Shown: positions 33,769-42,411 of the stretch, one piece after another
Numbering within the stretch: the first letter of the stretch is position 1
How the letters are laid out: each line of letters opens with the position of its first letter
DNA from: Deinococcales bacterium
GTDB taxonomy: Bacteria > Deinococcota > Deinococci > Deinococcales > JAAFIG01
Assembly (NCBI GenBank): GCA_013298595.1
Contig: JAAFIG010000001.1
Coordinates: 1-64,000, forward strand
DNA: 64,000 nucleotides
Direction of reading: 5' to 3'
Notes under the pieces: generated by a model
The model's input: only the letters and a program-made list of their open reading frames with translations
Database searches by the model: none
Told to the model about the DNA's origin: nothing
Made by a program: the position numbers and the translations under genes

Positions 33769-34935
33769 GTGAATGTCATTTTTTTATCACCACATTTTCC
33801 CCCGAATTTTAGGCATTTTGTGCGAGGCTTACGGGATGCAGGGGCAACCGTACTGGGTTTAGGAGATGAGCCATTTGACAATTTACACTCGGATTTACGA
33901 GGTAAATTCCACGAGTACTACCGTGTCAGCAACATGGAAAGTTACGATGAGTTAACTCGAGCCATGGGGCATTTGACATTTAAATGGGGCAAGTTACATC
34001 ATTTAGATAGCCTTAATGAACACTGGCTCGAGACCGAAGCAGCCTTACGAACCGATTTTAATATCGCAGGCATTCAACTTGATTGGATTGAGAACATCAA
34101 ACGCAAATCTCGGATGAAACAATTATTCAAAGATGCTGGTGTGGCAGTGGCTCGAGGGCGGGTGTGTATCACCCCCGAAGAAACCAAAGCCTTTGTCGCC
34201 GAGGTTGGTTATCCGATTGTGGCAAAACCAGATATTGGGGTAGGAGCAGCCAAAACCTATAAAATTACCGATGATTTTGAACTCGATTTTTATTTGCGCG
34301 ACAAACTTCCTGTGGAGTACATTCTCGAGGAATTCATCAAAGGCGATATTGTCACCTTTGATGGTTTAACCGATAAAACAGGCAAAATTTTATTTCTAGC
34401 GAGTCATCGTTACTCGAGAGGTGTAATGGAAACCGTCAACGAAGATGGTGACATTTACTATCATTCTGAACGGGTTATTCCAGAGGCTCTGATGCAAGCC
34501 GGAACTGCCAGCCTCAAAGCCTTTGATGTCCGAGAACGCTTTTTTCATCTCGAGTTCTTTGATTTAAATGGTAAGATTATGGCTTTAGAAGCCAATATCC
34601 GCCCACCTGGTGGTTTAACCGTGGACATGTTTAATTATGCCAACGATATGGATGTTTATCAGCAGTGGGCAAATGTAATTGTCAAAAACGAATTCACTGC
34701 CAAAGCCGACCGACCATATCACACTGTTTATGTTGGTCGTAAAAACCATTTGCATTACACCTTAGAGCACACAACTATACTCGAGCAGTACAAGGACATG
34801 CTCTGCCACCACGAAAGCATCATGAGTGTGTTCTCTCGAGCCATTGGCAATTATGGGTATATTTTACGCCACACCGAACTCGAGCCGTTATTGGCAGCAG
34901 CCGAACATATTATTGAAAAAGCTTCTAGCCACTAG
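33769..34935 (+). CDS. ATP-grasp family enzyme of unknown substrate
   Basis: 388 residues from a GTG at 33769 that has GGAGGTT seven bases in front and gives the usual start NVIFLSPHFPPNFRHFVRGL; longer frames upstream are rejected. ATP-grasp features: KSRMKQLFKDAGVAVARG (110-130), VGYPIVAKPDIGVGAAKTYKI (ATP-binding Lys), EEFIKGDIVTFDG, and the Mg-binding end RFFHLEFFDLNGKIMALEANIRPPGG. Such enzymes join a carboxylate to an amine or thiol using ATP. It is next to an esterase and a histidine phosphatase. I recall similar ATP-grasp/esterase pairs in other bacteria, all of unknown role. Confidence 0.85.
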   Translation: MNVIFLSPHFPPNFRHFVRGLRDAGATVLGLGDEPFDNLHSDLRGKFHEYYRVSNMESYDELTRAMGHLTFKWGKLHHLDSLNEHWLETEAALRTDFNIAGIQLDWIENIKRKSRMKQLFKDAGVAVARGRVCITPEETKAFVAEVGYPIVAKPDIGVGAAKTYKITDDFELDFYLRDKLPVEYILEEFIKGDIVTFDGLTDKTGKILFLASHRYSRGVMETVNEDGDIYYHSERVIPEALMQAGTASLKAFDVRERFFHLEFFDLNGKIMALEANIRPPGGLTVDMFNYANDMDVYQQWANVIVKNEFTAKADRPYHTVYVGRKNHLHYTLEHTTILEQYKDMLCHHESIMSVFSRAIGNYGYILRHTELEPLLAAAEHIIEKASSH

Positions 34936-34981
34936 TTAATGGCTTAAACCACACGATTTAATTCTTTTCATTGGGTTTCGA

Positions 34982-35002
34982 TAGCTTGTACATAACAAGC
35001 TA
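34982..35002. promoter_or_regulatory. Hairpin between ATP-grasp and esterase genes
   Basis: TAGCTTGT (34982-34989) and ACAAGCTA (34995-35002) pair perfectly around the loop ACATA. There is no U-run, so it may stabilise or process the message rather than end it. Confidence 0.4.
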
Positions 35003-35032
35003 AAAACCAGAAACCAACAGCTAGGAGCTACT

Positions 35033-35767
35033 ATGCACATCGAACATCATCATTGGTTCTCGAGCCATCTCGGTCATGAAATGCACTTTAAAGTCTACGG
35101 ACATTACGGGCAACCTATTCTGGTTTTTCCTGCTCAAGATGGACGTTACCACGATTACGAAGGTTTTAAAATGATCGAAGCCTGCTCGAGTTTTATCGAA
35201 GCTGGACGAGTCAAATTTATTTGTGTGGACAGCATAGATTGGCAAACTTGGACAAACCAAGGTTCACACCCAGCAGATCGAGCACGCCGTCATAGCGATT
35301 ACGAAAAATACATCATCAACGAAATACTCCCTTGGCTAAAACAAAGCACCAGCCTCGAGACAACTTGGGCAACAGGTTGTAGCATGGGTGCACTACACGC
35401 CGCCAATTTCTTTTTTAAACGCCCAGATATTTTTGATGGTTTAATCGCCATTTCTGGTTTGTACAGTATCCAAAGTTTTATTGGTAATTATGGCGATGAC
35501 AACACTTTTTATAACAGTCCATTACAATACTTACCAAACTTAACCGACCCTTGGCATTTAGATCATTACCGCCGCGCCAAAATTTTATTTGCTGTCGGAC
35601 AAGGTAACTGGGAAGAAGAAGCCATTGCCGACACTCGAGCTATGCAACACATTTTAGAAAGTAAAAACATTCCCGCTTGGTTTGATTACTGGGGAACCGA
35701 TGTCGCCCACGATTGGGTATGGTGGCGACAAATGATGCCATTCTTTCTCGAGAAAATTTTGCCTTAA
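35033..35767 (+). CDS. Esterase family protein (PF00756), partner of the ATP-grasp enzyme
   Basis: 244 residues. The start MHIEHHHWFSSHLGHEMHFKVYGHYGQPILVFP is typical of one uncharacterised esterase group. The nucleophile elbow is GCSMGA with Ser117; the catalytic His is probably in DVAHDWVWWRQ near the C-terminus. AGGAG precedes the ATG. It lies 97 bases after the ATP-grasp gene and 21 bases before the histidine phosphatase gene, so the three are probably one functional group. The substrate is unknown; no signal peptide, so it is a cytoplasmic protein. Confidence 0.85.
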   Translation: MHIEHHHWFSSHLGHEMHFKVYGHYGQPILVFPAQDGRYHDYEGFKMIEACSSFIEAGRVKFICVDSIDWQTWTNQGSHPADRARRHSDYEKYIINEILPWLKQSTSLETTWATGCSMGALHAANFFFKRPDIFDGLIAISGLYSIQSFIGNYGDDNTFYNSPLQYLPNLTDPWHLDHYRRAKILFAVGQGNWEEEAIADTRAMQHILESKNIPAWFDYWGTDVAHDWVWWRQMMPFFLEKILP

Positions 35768-35788
35768 CCTGATAAACTATCCACCGCT

Positions 35789-36415
35789 ATGGCATCTAAC
35801 CTATACATTGTTCGGCATGGTCAAACGACCTTCAACGCAGGTGGCACCAAAACCTTCACAGGTTGGGTGGACGTAGACATCTCCGAAGTCGGCGTAACAC
35901 AAGCCACTGCTATCTCAGAGACCCTCTCGAGCATCCGCTTCGATGTTGCCTACACCAGCCGCTTATTACGCTGCCGCCACACCTTAGATATTCTCTTAAA
36001 ACCACACACATACGGCGTACCAACCATTGTAGATGACCGCATTATCGAACGCAGCTACGGCGACCTTAGCGGTAAACTACACGCCGACATCCAAACTCAA
36101 TACCCAGACATGTACAAAATCTGGCACCGCAGCTACGATGTGCCACCACCCAACGGCGAAAGCGTCAAAATGGTCGAAATGCGCGTCTACCCATTTATTC
36201 ACGAACTCTTACGCACAGCAGGAGACAACAAAAACATTTTAATCTCCGCACATGGCAACAGCATCAGATGCTTACGCGCCTACCTCGAGAATATGACTGT
36301 AGAACAAGAAATGAGTCTCGAGGTACCACAAAACGATTACTTGCACTACTCGTTTGAAGGGGATATGAAGCACTTATTTGGCGGGGTAGTGACAAAAATT
36401 CATCCAAGCAAATAA
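35789..36415 (+). CDS. Histidine phosphatase/phosphoglycerate mutase family protein
   Basis: 208 residues. The phospho-acceptor motif is Arg9-His10-Gly11 (YIVRHGQTTFNAGG); the second His is His155 in ISAHGNSIR and Glu87 in IIERSYGDLSG is the general acid. The pattern TSRLLRCRHTLDILL and PNGESVKMVEMRVYPF is that of cofactor-dependent phosphoglycerate mutase (GpmA), so glycolytic mutase is likely, although 208 residues is shorter than GpmA (about 230-250) and a different phosphatase is possible. It follows the esterase gene by 21 bases and ends in a strong terminator. Confidence 0.85.
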   Translation: MASNLYIVRHGQTTFNAGGTKTFTGWVDVDISEVGVTQATAISETLSSIRFDVAYTSRLLRCRHTLDILLKPHTYGVPTIVDDRIIERSYGDLSGKLHADIQTQYPDMYKIWHRSYDVPPPNGESVKMVEMRVYPFIHELLRTAGDNKNILISAHGNSIRCLRAYLENMTVEQEMSLEVPQNDYLHYSFEGDMKHLFGGVVTKIHPSK

Positions 36416-36430
36416 GCATTTTAATGATTC

Positions 36431-36465
36431 ATAGCTCGAGGCTAGTTTAGCCTCGAGCTATTTTT
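36431..36465 (+). terminator. Intrinsic terminator built around CTCGAG
   Basis: ATAGCTCGAGGCT (36431-36443) pairs perfectly with 36449-36461 around loop AGTTT and is followed by TTTTT. Each arm contains one CTCGAG, so the palindrome is part of the stem. Confidence 0.9.
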
Positions 36466-36544
36466 GTCTCGAGACCTCACTTCCCCCGCTGTGGGGTTCT
36501 TACCTAAATACTTGAACACGTAGAATAGACTTATTAGGAGTTAT

Positions 36545-39500
36545 ATGCAGAAATCATATTCTAGAAAACACAAGTTGGTTCATCAACACGGAATCGCAGT
36601 AGTCACAGTTCTGGTTTTAATTTTAGTACTTTTTAGTATTGTAACAATCTCGAGCTTATTGGCATTAGGTAATCGACGTTCAAGTGCTGATAATGTAGTG
36701 ACAGTGAAAGCACAGTATGCAGCTGAAGCTGGTATCGAACGAGCCATGTACCAAATTTTTTACAAAGCAAAAGAAAACTGGCAAGCATCAGCAGATTCTG
36801 CCTTTACTGTGAATGGGCGAAGTGCCGAATTCGATACTTGTGCTTTCAAAAAATGGTTGACAGGTAAATGGCAAACAAGCGACAATGCCAACCGTGGCAT
36901 TACGAAAAATAATAACTTAACTTGTCAGTATTACACAAGTGCTGCAGTAGCCAATGCCGCCGTGCCTAATTTATATAATGATCAAGTACCTGTAACCATA
37001 ACTGGAACAACGGATACCAATGTTCAATTCTCTGTTACTGTTACCCGCCAGGATGATCCAACCTCAAACCGAATTGTCATCACTATGAATTCACTTGGAA
37101 GAGTGACTGATGGTGCAAATGAACTCGCTGCACGGCAACTAAATCGTTCGGTGGATATTTCGACTGAACCTTTCGCTGGTGATCGTTTTGCTGTTCTTAC
37201 CAAAGCAGTAAATTGCTCATTGTGTCACCTTCACGTGGATAGCATGCCTCGAGCTTATGCAGATCCAGCCAGTGCAAATACGTTTAATCGAGTTCGTATG
37301 GCGGTACTGGACGAAGATGTCAACCTTGACCCTGCACATAATGGTGATACATTTATTGGCGGCACACTTTATGTCAGAAAGAATGTGTATAGCACAAGTG
37401 CAAATGAAATTTATTCTGCTAAATGGGCAACAGGTACAAATAATAAGGTGAACGCAGGTGCTGTTGCGGCTATTGTTGGTAAACCGTTTGGACAATCTGA
37501 TACTGATCCACTTATTGATGCTACTTTAATTGATACACCATCTAATCCTACCAAAGCAAATGGGAAAGTTTATCAAAAATATCCAACTTCAGCTGAAGTT
37601 GGTCCTGGTAAAACCTATGCTGCTTGGCCAGATGAACCTGTCCCTGACAATTTTCCTACTATCGTCCCTGATATCAATAACGATGATTTTATTTCAGATT
37701 CCGAATGGTCTAACTATATTGCTGGTGCCCCATCTGGCACTTTAGTTGTACCATCAGGTAGTAGTGGTAAAATTTTTGGAGTCCGTCGCCCCAGTTCTGC
37801 CTCAACTGTTGTAGCTCCTATTAGTTACGACCCCACACTTGTCAATACCTCGTTAAGTGGAACAACTCCTGGCGGAAATGCTGCAGTTAACTCAGCAAAT
37901 ATTAATACAGCCATTTCTGGTGCTGGTGGTTTAACGGCTGGGTATAGAGCACCAGCCGGACCTGGTGCAGCAGCTACTGTTACTCTCACAACAAACTTTA
38001 TTAATAACTATCGTGGTTGGCTCATCCAAGAAGCACTTGCCAGCCCAAATAACCGTGACTATGAACCTGGAACAAATAATGGAATCTTAGCTGGTGCTCT
38101 ATTTACAGCTACACTAAACCCAAATGGTTCAACCCAGAACAATTTTTGGGTGCGCTATGATGCCCCAAATCAAAGGCTTCAATTATTGTTCCGATATGCA
38201 GCTAATATCAACACACCTCACACTTGTCCAGCAGTGCCACCGACTAATGTCAATTTTGTTGGTGCCAATTGCGGCATTTTAAATATTCCATTAACTGACA
38301 GCGATATTTACCCTAGTGCCAGCAACAGCGCTGCAACAACTCTTTCCTCCAGTTCCGTTTGGGATGGCAATCTGATTATTGATGCTGGTCGAATTAATTC
38401 AACAAACCGTATGGTAGATCTAGATGGCACAATTAACATCAATGGCGATGTTGTTATCCGTGGGCAGATTCGTGGTAAAGGACGTATTGTTGCTCGAGGT
38501 AATATCTATATTGTTGGTGATTTTGTTTATGGTTGTGGAACAACTGCTTGTAAAATTGTTGATGGCGCTAATGCAAGTTACCGTAACCCAGAAAATTTAC
38601 CACTTGTTGGTTTGTTAGCAGGTGGGGTTATTGCCGCTGGAGATTATGATTTCCCCGATTACCGTGCTAGTAATGGCAATACTGCTTGGGGTGCAAATTC
38701 TTACCGTTATGGCGGTGGTTCCTTTGATTTGGTCAATGACCAGGTTGGACGTTTTGTTCAAGGTAATTTCATAACCGATGCCGCTGGAAATATCACTGGA
38801 CAAAACGGTTCAACCTTGCCCACCCCATTACCGTATTACAACATTCCTGGTTCAACAGGCACAAACAGCTCACGCAACAACTGTTGGGGCGATATGGGCT
38901 TTGTACCCATGACAGCTGCAAACGCCAATAATCGTGCTAAAGATGCTGTAGACAGTAGCGGCAACCCCGCCAGTAGTAGGCGTTACTTTAAGTCCATGCC
39001 GTTTGGTTTAATGACCGCTCGTGATGGTTTTTGTAGTTATGAACAGGGTGGTACGGAATTAGATAATGGCAATACTGCTACGGTCATATCTTTGTACCCA
39101 AGTAACGGTCCAATGCGGACAGGCAGTAGGTTCACCAGTGGTTTCTCTGTATCACCAGCAGGTGGCACAACTCAGTTGGTCAATAATTTAGCTTGTGCAA
39201 CTGCAAATGGTAACAATTTTAGGTTAAATGCAAATCGCTTTAACACTGGTGCGGCTGCTTTAAATACAGGTTTTTGGTGTACACCAGCAAGTCTTACTGG
39301 TGTTGGTTATCATCGCAAATGGAATCATACTGGCGATACAAATAATACAAATCCTGCTGGTGACAGTAGTAGTTGGGTGCTTCAAAGTGCACAAAACCTA
39401 GCCGCAGATGGTGGTATTGGTATGACAACAGGCTGGTTAGGTGGTGTCATCGATGGTCGTACAAGTGCTGGCAACACAGTCTTTAACCGCTTAGGAGACA

Positions 39501-39952
39501 TTAGTCAGACTAGAATACTCAAGCTCATGTGGTTAAGCTCCATGGAATCTGGACGCGATATGGACTCAGCAACAAGTGGTGATCAAAAAGGACCTCTGCG
39601 TACAGATGGCATTTTCTATTCAACTCACGGTATTTTTACCTTAGCCCGCTCTTACCAAAATACTTGGCAAAATGCACGTTCAGCAAACGAAGGACGTTGG
39701 ACACACAATGGTTCTGTAATAGCTGCCGAACTTGGCTTTTTGGTCACAGGAGACTACACTGGTGGTGTGGATGCCCGATTTACTAATAACAATGCCCAAG
39801 CTATCAACTTTGCAGCTTCTCCAAGTACTGGTAATGCCGGTCCAGCAATGGGTATTTTCTTTGATGAGCGTGCTATTGGTTTCTTACAAGTTCAAACTGG
39901 AACTGCCGTTCGTATTCGACGTATTGGTGCATTTACTCAAGCGAATCGTTAG
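36545..39952 (+). CDS. Very large PilX-like type IV pilus-associated protein with a CXXCH motif
   Basis: 1135 residues. The N-terminus has a short basic leader and the hydrophobic helix GIAVVTVLVLILVLFSIVTI followed by QYAAEAGIERAMYQI, the PilX_N pattern of pilus assembly proteins. The remainder is a large Asn/Thr/Gly-rich region with beta-strand repeats. At residues 224-228 it has CSLCH (AVNCSLCHLHVD), a covalent haem c-type motif that is unusual in a pilin-like protein. It opens a four-gene pilin-like operon (to 42130) with AGGAG before the ATG. Only three CTCGAG copies lie in 3.4 kb, unlike neighbouring genes. Adhesive tip role is possible but inferred. Confidence 0.82.
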   Translation: MQKSYSRKHKLVHQHGIAVVTVLVLILVLFSIVTISSLLALGNRRSSADNVVTVKAQYAAEAGIERAMYQIFYKAKENWQASADSAFTVNGRSAEFDTCAFKKWLTGKWQTSDNANRGITKNNNLTCQYYTSAAVANAAVPNLYNDQVPVTITGTTDTNVQFSVTVTRQDDPTSNRIVITMNSLGRVTDGANELAARQLNRSVDISTEPFAGDRFAVLTKAVNCSLCHLHVDSMPRAYADPASANTFNRVRMAVLDEDVNLDPAHNGDTFIGGTLYVRKNVYSTSANEIYSAKWATGTNNKVNAGAVAAIVGKPFGQSDTDPLIDATLIDTPSNPTKANGKVYQKYPTSAEVGPGKTYAAWPDEPVPDNFPTIVPDINNDDFISDSEWSNYIAGAPSGTLVVPSGSSGKIFGVRRPSSASTVVAPISYDPTLVNTSLSGTTPGGNAAVNSANINTAISGAGGLTAGYRAPAGPGAAATVTLTTNFINNYRGWLIQEALASPNNRDYEPGTNNGILAGALFTATLNPNGSTQNNFWVRYDAPNQRLQLLFRYAANINTPHTCPAVPPTNVNFVGANCGILNIPLTDSDIYPSASNSAATTLSSSSVWDGNLIIDAGRINSTNRMVDLDGTININGDVVIRGQIRGKGRIVARGNIYIVGDFVYGCGTTACKIVDGANASYRNPENLPLVGLLAGGVIAAGDYDFPDYRASNGNTAWGANSYRYGGGSFDLVNDQVGRFVQGNFITDAAGNITGQNGSTLPTPLPYYNIPGSTGTNSSRNNCWGDMGFVPMTAANANNRAKDAVDSSGNPASSRRYFKSMPFGLMTARDGFCSYEQGGTELDNGNTATVISLYPSNGPMRTGSRFTSGFSVSPAGGTTQLVNNLACATANGNNFRLNANRFNTGAAALNTGFWCTPASLTGVGYHRKWNHTGDTNNTNPAGDSSSWVLQSAQNLAADGGIGMTTGWLGGVIDGRTSAGNTVFNRLGDISQTRILKLMWLSSMESGRDMDSATSGDQKGPLRTDGIFYSTHGIFTLARSYQNTWQNARSANEGRWTHNGSVIAAELGFLVTGDYTGGVDARFTNNNAQAINFAASPSTGNAGPAMGIFFDERAIGFLQVQTGTAVRIRRIGAFTQANR

Positions 39953-39963
39953 GATTGATGAAT

Positions 39964-40494
39964 ATGTCTACTTATCCTCCAAACACCTCAAATTCATATC
40001 TGCGCGGTTTCACCTTGATTGAATTGTTGGTCTTACTTTCGGTCTTTGGCATTCTCTTTGCCCTCGGGGTTAGCATATTTGCCAGAAGTCGTCAAACCCA
40101 AGCTTTACTTGCTGCACAAGCTCAGTTAAGTACTGACATCGAACGTGCTCGTTCCTTTTCTCGGCGGTATAGTTATAATTACCGGGTTACATTAACAATT
40201 AGTACACGTAGTTATGTGATTGAACCTATTACAGGGACACCGCCAGCTGCAGTAACAGTTGTAGCTGGGTATCCCAAGATTACTGCAACTTTACCAAGTA
40301 ATATTCAAGTAATCTCTACAGTACCTTCTGCTGCAACAGCGCTTGTATTTATTTATACAGGTCCATACGGTAGGCTAAATGCATCAAATTATTCAATGCG
40401 AATAGGTTATGGTAATGGTGCAAATGACCTCAAAACCGATGTGGATCTGGTTGGAGTAACAGGACAGGTGATTCGACGTGGTATCTTCCAATAA
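39964..40494 (+). CDS. Type IV prepilin-like protein (GspH/FimT type)
   Basis: 176 residues from ATG 39964, chosen because AGGA lies 9 bases in front; two other starts lie 6 and 9 bases upstream. It has the type III prepilin site RG/FTLIELLVLLSVFGILFALG with Glu at +5 of the mature protein, so it is cut and N-methylated by the prepilin peptidase. The C-terminal globular part is short and beta-rich, as in pseudopilins. It lies 11 bases after the large gene and overlaps the next gene by 17 bases. Confidence 0.88.
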   Translation: MSTYPPNTSNSYLRGFTLIELLVLLSVFGILFALGVSIFARSRQTQALLAAQAQLSTDIERARSFSRRYSYNYRVTLTISTRSYVIEPITGTPPAAVTVVAGYPKITATLPSNIQVISTVPSAATALVFIYTGPYGRLNASNYSMRIGYGNGANDLKTDVDLVGVTGQVIRRGIFQ

Positions 40495-40927
40495 AAATAC
40501 TCAAAACGCAGCTACCTGCGGGTTTTCACTGATTGAAGTTCTGATTGCAATTTTGTTATTAAGTTCAGTTATTTTGATTGCAACGGGCTTTATTTTGCCC
40601 TTGAAAGTTACCAAAGTTAGTGCTGAACAAACAGCTGCGGCAACATACGCTCGATCTTATATTGAATTATTAAAAGTTCGATGGTCAGATACAACCAATT
40701 ATACTGCTCCAACAACAGGTTCACCAACCATCTCAAGCAATGGTTCAAGTGCCGATATTGAAATGCCAACAGGTTGGGATTTAACCACAAATAGTACAAC
40801 TTGGACAACAGCTGATAACATTCGGACAGTCACAGTCACAGTGAAACCACCACAAAAATCTGGTGAGTCCACAGTTGTATGGCAATCACGCTGGCTTGTT
40901 TTAAGTGTTTTGATAACACGCCCCTAA
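40478..40927 (+). CDS. Type IV prepilin-like protein (PilV type)
   Basis: 149 residues from a GTG at 40478, inside the end of the preceding gene and with AGGTGA about 7 bases in front. The prepilin site is CG/FSLIEVLIAILLLSSVILIA with Glu+5. The rest is small and Thr/Ser-rich, as in PilV minor pilins. The 17-base overlap indicates translational coupling in the operon. Confidence 0.85.
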   Translation: MVSSNKNTQNAATCGFSLIEVLIAILLLSSVILIATGFILPLKVTKVSAEQTAAATYARSYIELLKVRWSDTTNYTAPTTGSPTISSNGSSADIEMPTGWDLTTNSTTWTTADNIRTVTVTVKPPQKSGESTVVWQSRWLVLSVLITRP

Positions 40928-40951
40928 AACCCCAACCCTTGGAGATAGATT

Positions 40952-42130
40952 ATGTCTAACTTACACTATAATGATTCATCAACACCACGAAAGCAGCAAT
41001 CCCAAGGGTTTACATTGGTTGAGATGTTAGCTGCAATGGCAGTGTTTTCACTTGTGATGCTAGGCGCATTGAACTTACAACAAAACAGTTCGCAAGTTTC
41101 TCGAGTTATTGTCAACACAAATCAAATGCAAGAAGAATTACGTAATGCTGCTGCAATCATTACTGATGAAGTTCAACGAGCTTTATATGTTTTTCCACCT
41201 TGCGGCGTTTACACTTCAACTGGAGTTTACACCACCACTTTTGCAGCTGCTACTTGTCCAACTTCAGCATTTCCATCAGGCTATGTTATTAACAAACTCA
41301 ATGTAACCTTTTCGAGTTTTACTCTTGCTGCGAGCGGTTCAACGACTCAACGACCAGATACGTCTTCCAGAACTTGGGAGGTTGGTCAAACAAGCGCTCC
41401 AATTCTTGCCATGATTGTTGCGCCTCGTAGACCAGCTTCAAGTACCGTATCTGGGGCTTGTAATGCAAGTACATCTGAAGAGAAAAGTCGCTCCTGTTAC
41501 CAATTTGTAGCTTACTACCCCGTGTTACGATCCAATGTAACACGGGCATCTGTAAGTGATACCAGTACAGATAAACTGGATATTGATTCCGAAAATACAA
41601 ACCGGTGGGTATTGATGGAATTCCGAGAAAATTTAGACGATATTATCGCTGCAAGTTCAGTCAATATTACTGGCATTGGAGTTGTAAATATTCCCGCAGT
41701 GCGTTGGGATCAAGTAGGTTGTAATAGCGTCGGTTATGATTGTAGTGTGGCTTCAGGTGGCATTGGTGCTGTGCCGACTCCAGATCCTACACCCTCTATT
41801 CAAACTCGAGATTTTGCTATCCCTGCATTGGAACGAGGTACCACTGACAGTCGTATCTTAGCCAGTTTTGTCTCAAGAATGTATCAAACTCGTAGTGCTG
41901 TTGGTGCTGGAGCAAACCCAGGACAAGCTAATATTCTAATGGTAGGAATTCGACCGATAACAGGCTTCCAAATCGAATACCCACTAGGCTCTGTAGATGC
42001 TCGGGGTGCAACAGAAGTCCGTATTCGTATGCAGTCACAAGTTTTTCGTAATGGAAAAGAGTTTAGAGTCCCCAACAATGATGTCTTAGAAGTTTATGCT
42101 TCTCCAAGAAACCTACCACCTAGTAACTGA
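40952..42130 (+). CDS. Type IV prepilin-like protein (PilW type)
   Basis: 392 residues, long for a minor pilin as PilW proteins are. It begins with a 19-residue leader and QG/FTLVEMLAAMAVFSLVMLGAL, the prepilin cleavage site with Glu+5. The large C-terminal domain contains cysteine pairs (FPPCGVYTSTG and VGCNSVGYDCSVASG) likely to form disulfides. GGAG precedes the ATG. Together with the three preceding genes it is predicted to form the minor-pilin initiation complex or tip. No pilus motor genes are in the window. Confidence 0.88.
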   Translation: MSNLHYNDSSTPRKQQSQGFTLVEMLAAMAVFSLVMLGALNLQQNSSQVSRVIVNTNQMQEELRNAAAIITDEVQRALYVFPPCGVYTSTGVYTTTFAAATCPTSAFPSGYVINKLNVTFSSFTLAASGSTTQRPDTSSRTWEVGQTSAPILAMIVAPRRPASSTVSGACNASTSEEKSRSCYQFVAYYPVLRSNVTRASVSDTSTDKLDIDSENTNRWVLMEFRENLDDIIAASSVNITGIGVVNIPAVRWDQVGCNSVGYDCSVASGGIGAVPTPDPTPSIQTRDFAIPALERGTTDSRILASFVSRMYQTRSAVGAGANPGQANILMVGIRPITGFQIEYPLGSVDARGATEVRIRMQSQVFRNGKEFRVPNNDVLEVYASPRNLPPSN

Positions 42131-42150
42131 TTCGCGTTAAACTTCAAAGC

Positions 42151-42411
42151 ATGACCCGTATCGAACTTTGCTTAGACCACATCTCCCCTACCAAAAGGGA
42201 AGATTTGCTCGAGATCATTTACGAAGAACTCCGTATTTCCCCTGGTGAAATCACAGCCGATGGTAACTTCGAGTTGGATTTAACCAATCATGACCCTGAA
42301 ACAGCAGACTCTGAAAACGCGCCTTTTGTGCGGATTAATGGTCTGCTGTTTGCTCGAGTCTCGCCGCAACGGATGCGTGAGTTGATTAATGGTCGTAAGC
42401 GTGGGGTTTAA
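42151..42411 (+). CDS. Small acidic protein of unknown function
   Basis: 86 residues starting MTRIELCLDHISPTKREDLLEI and ending in the basic RVSPQRMRELINGRKRGV. The centre is acidic (DLTNHDPETADSE). I recognise no family. TAAACT (42138-42143) lies 7 bases before the ATG, so it is a leaderless gene of its own rather than the tail of the pilin operon. The last 4 bases overlap the end of the convergent glnS. Confidence 0.65.
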   Translation: MTRIELCLDHISPTKREDLLEIIYEELRISPGEITADGNFELDLTNHDPETADSENAPFVRINGLLFARVSPQRMRELINGRKRGV

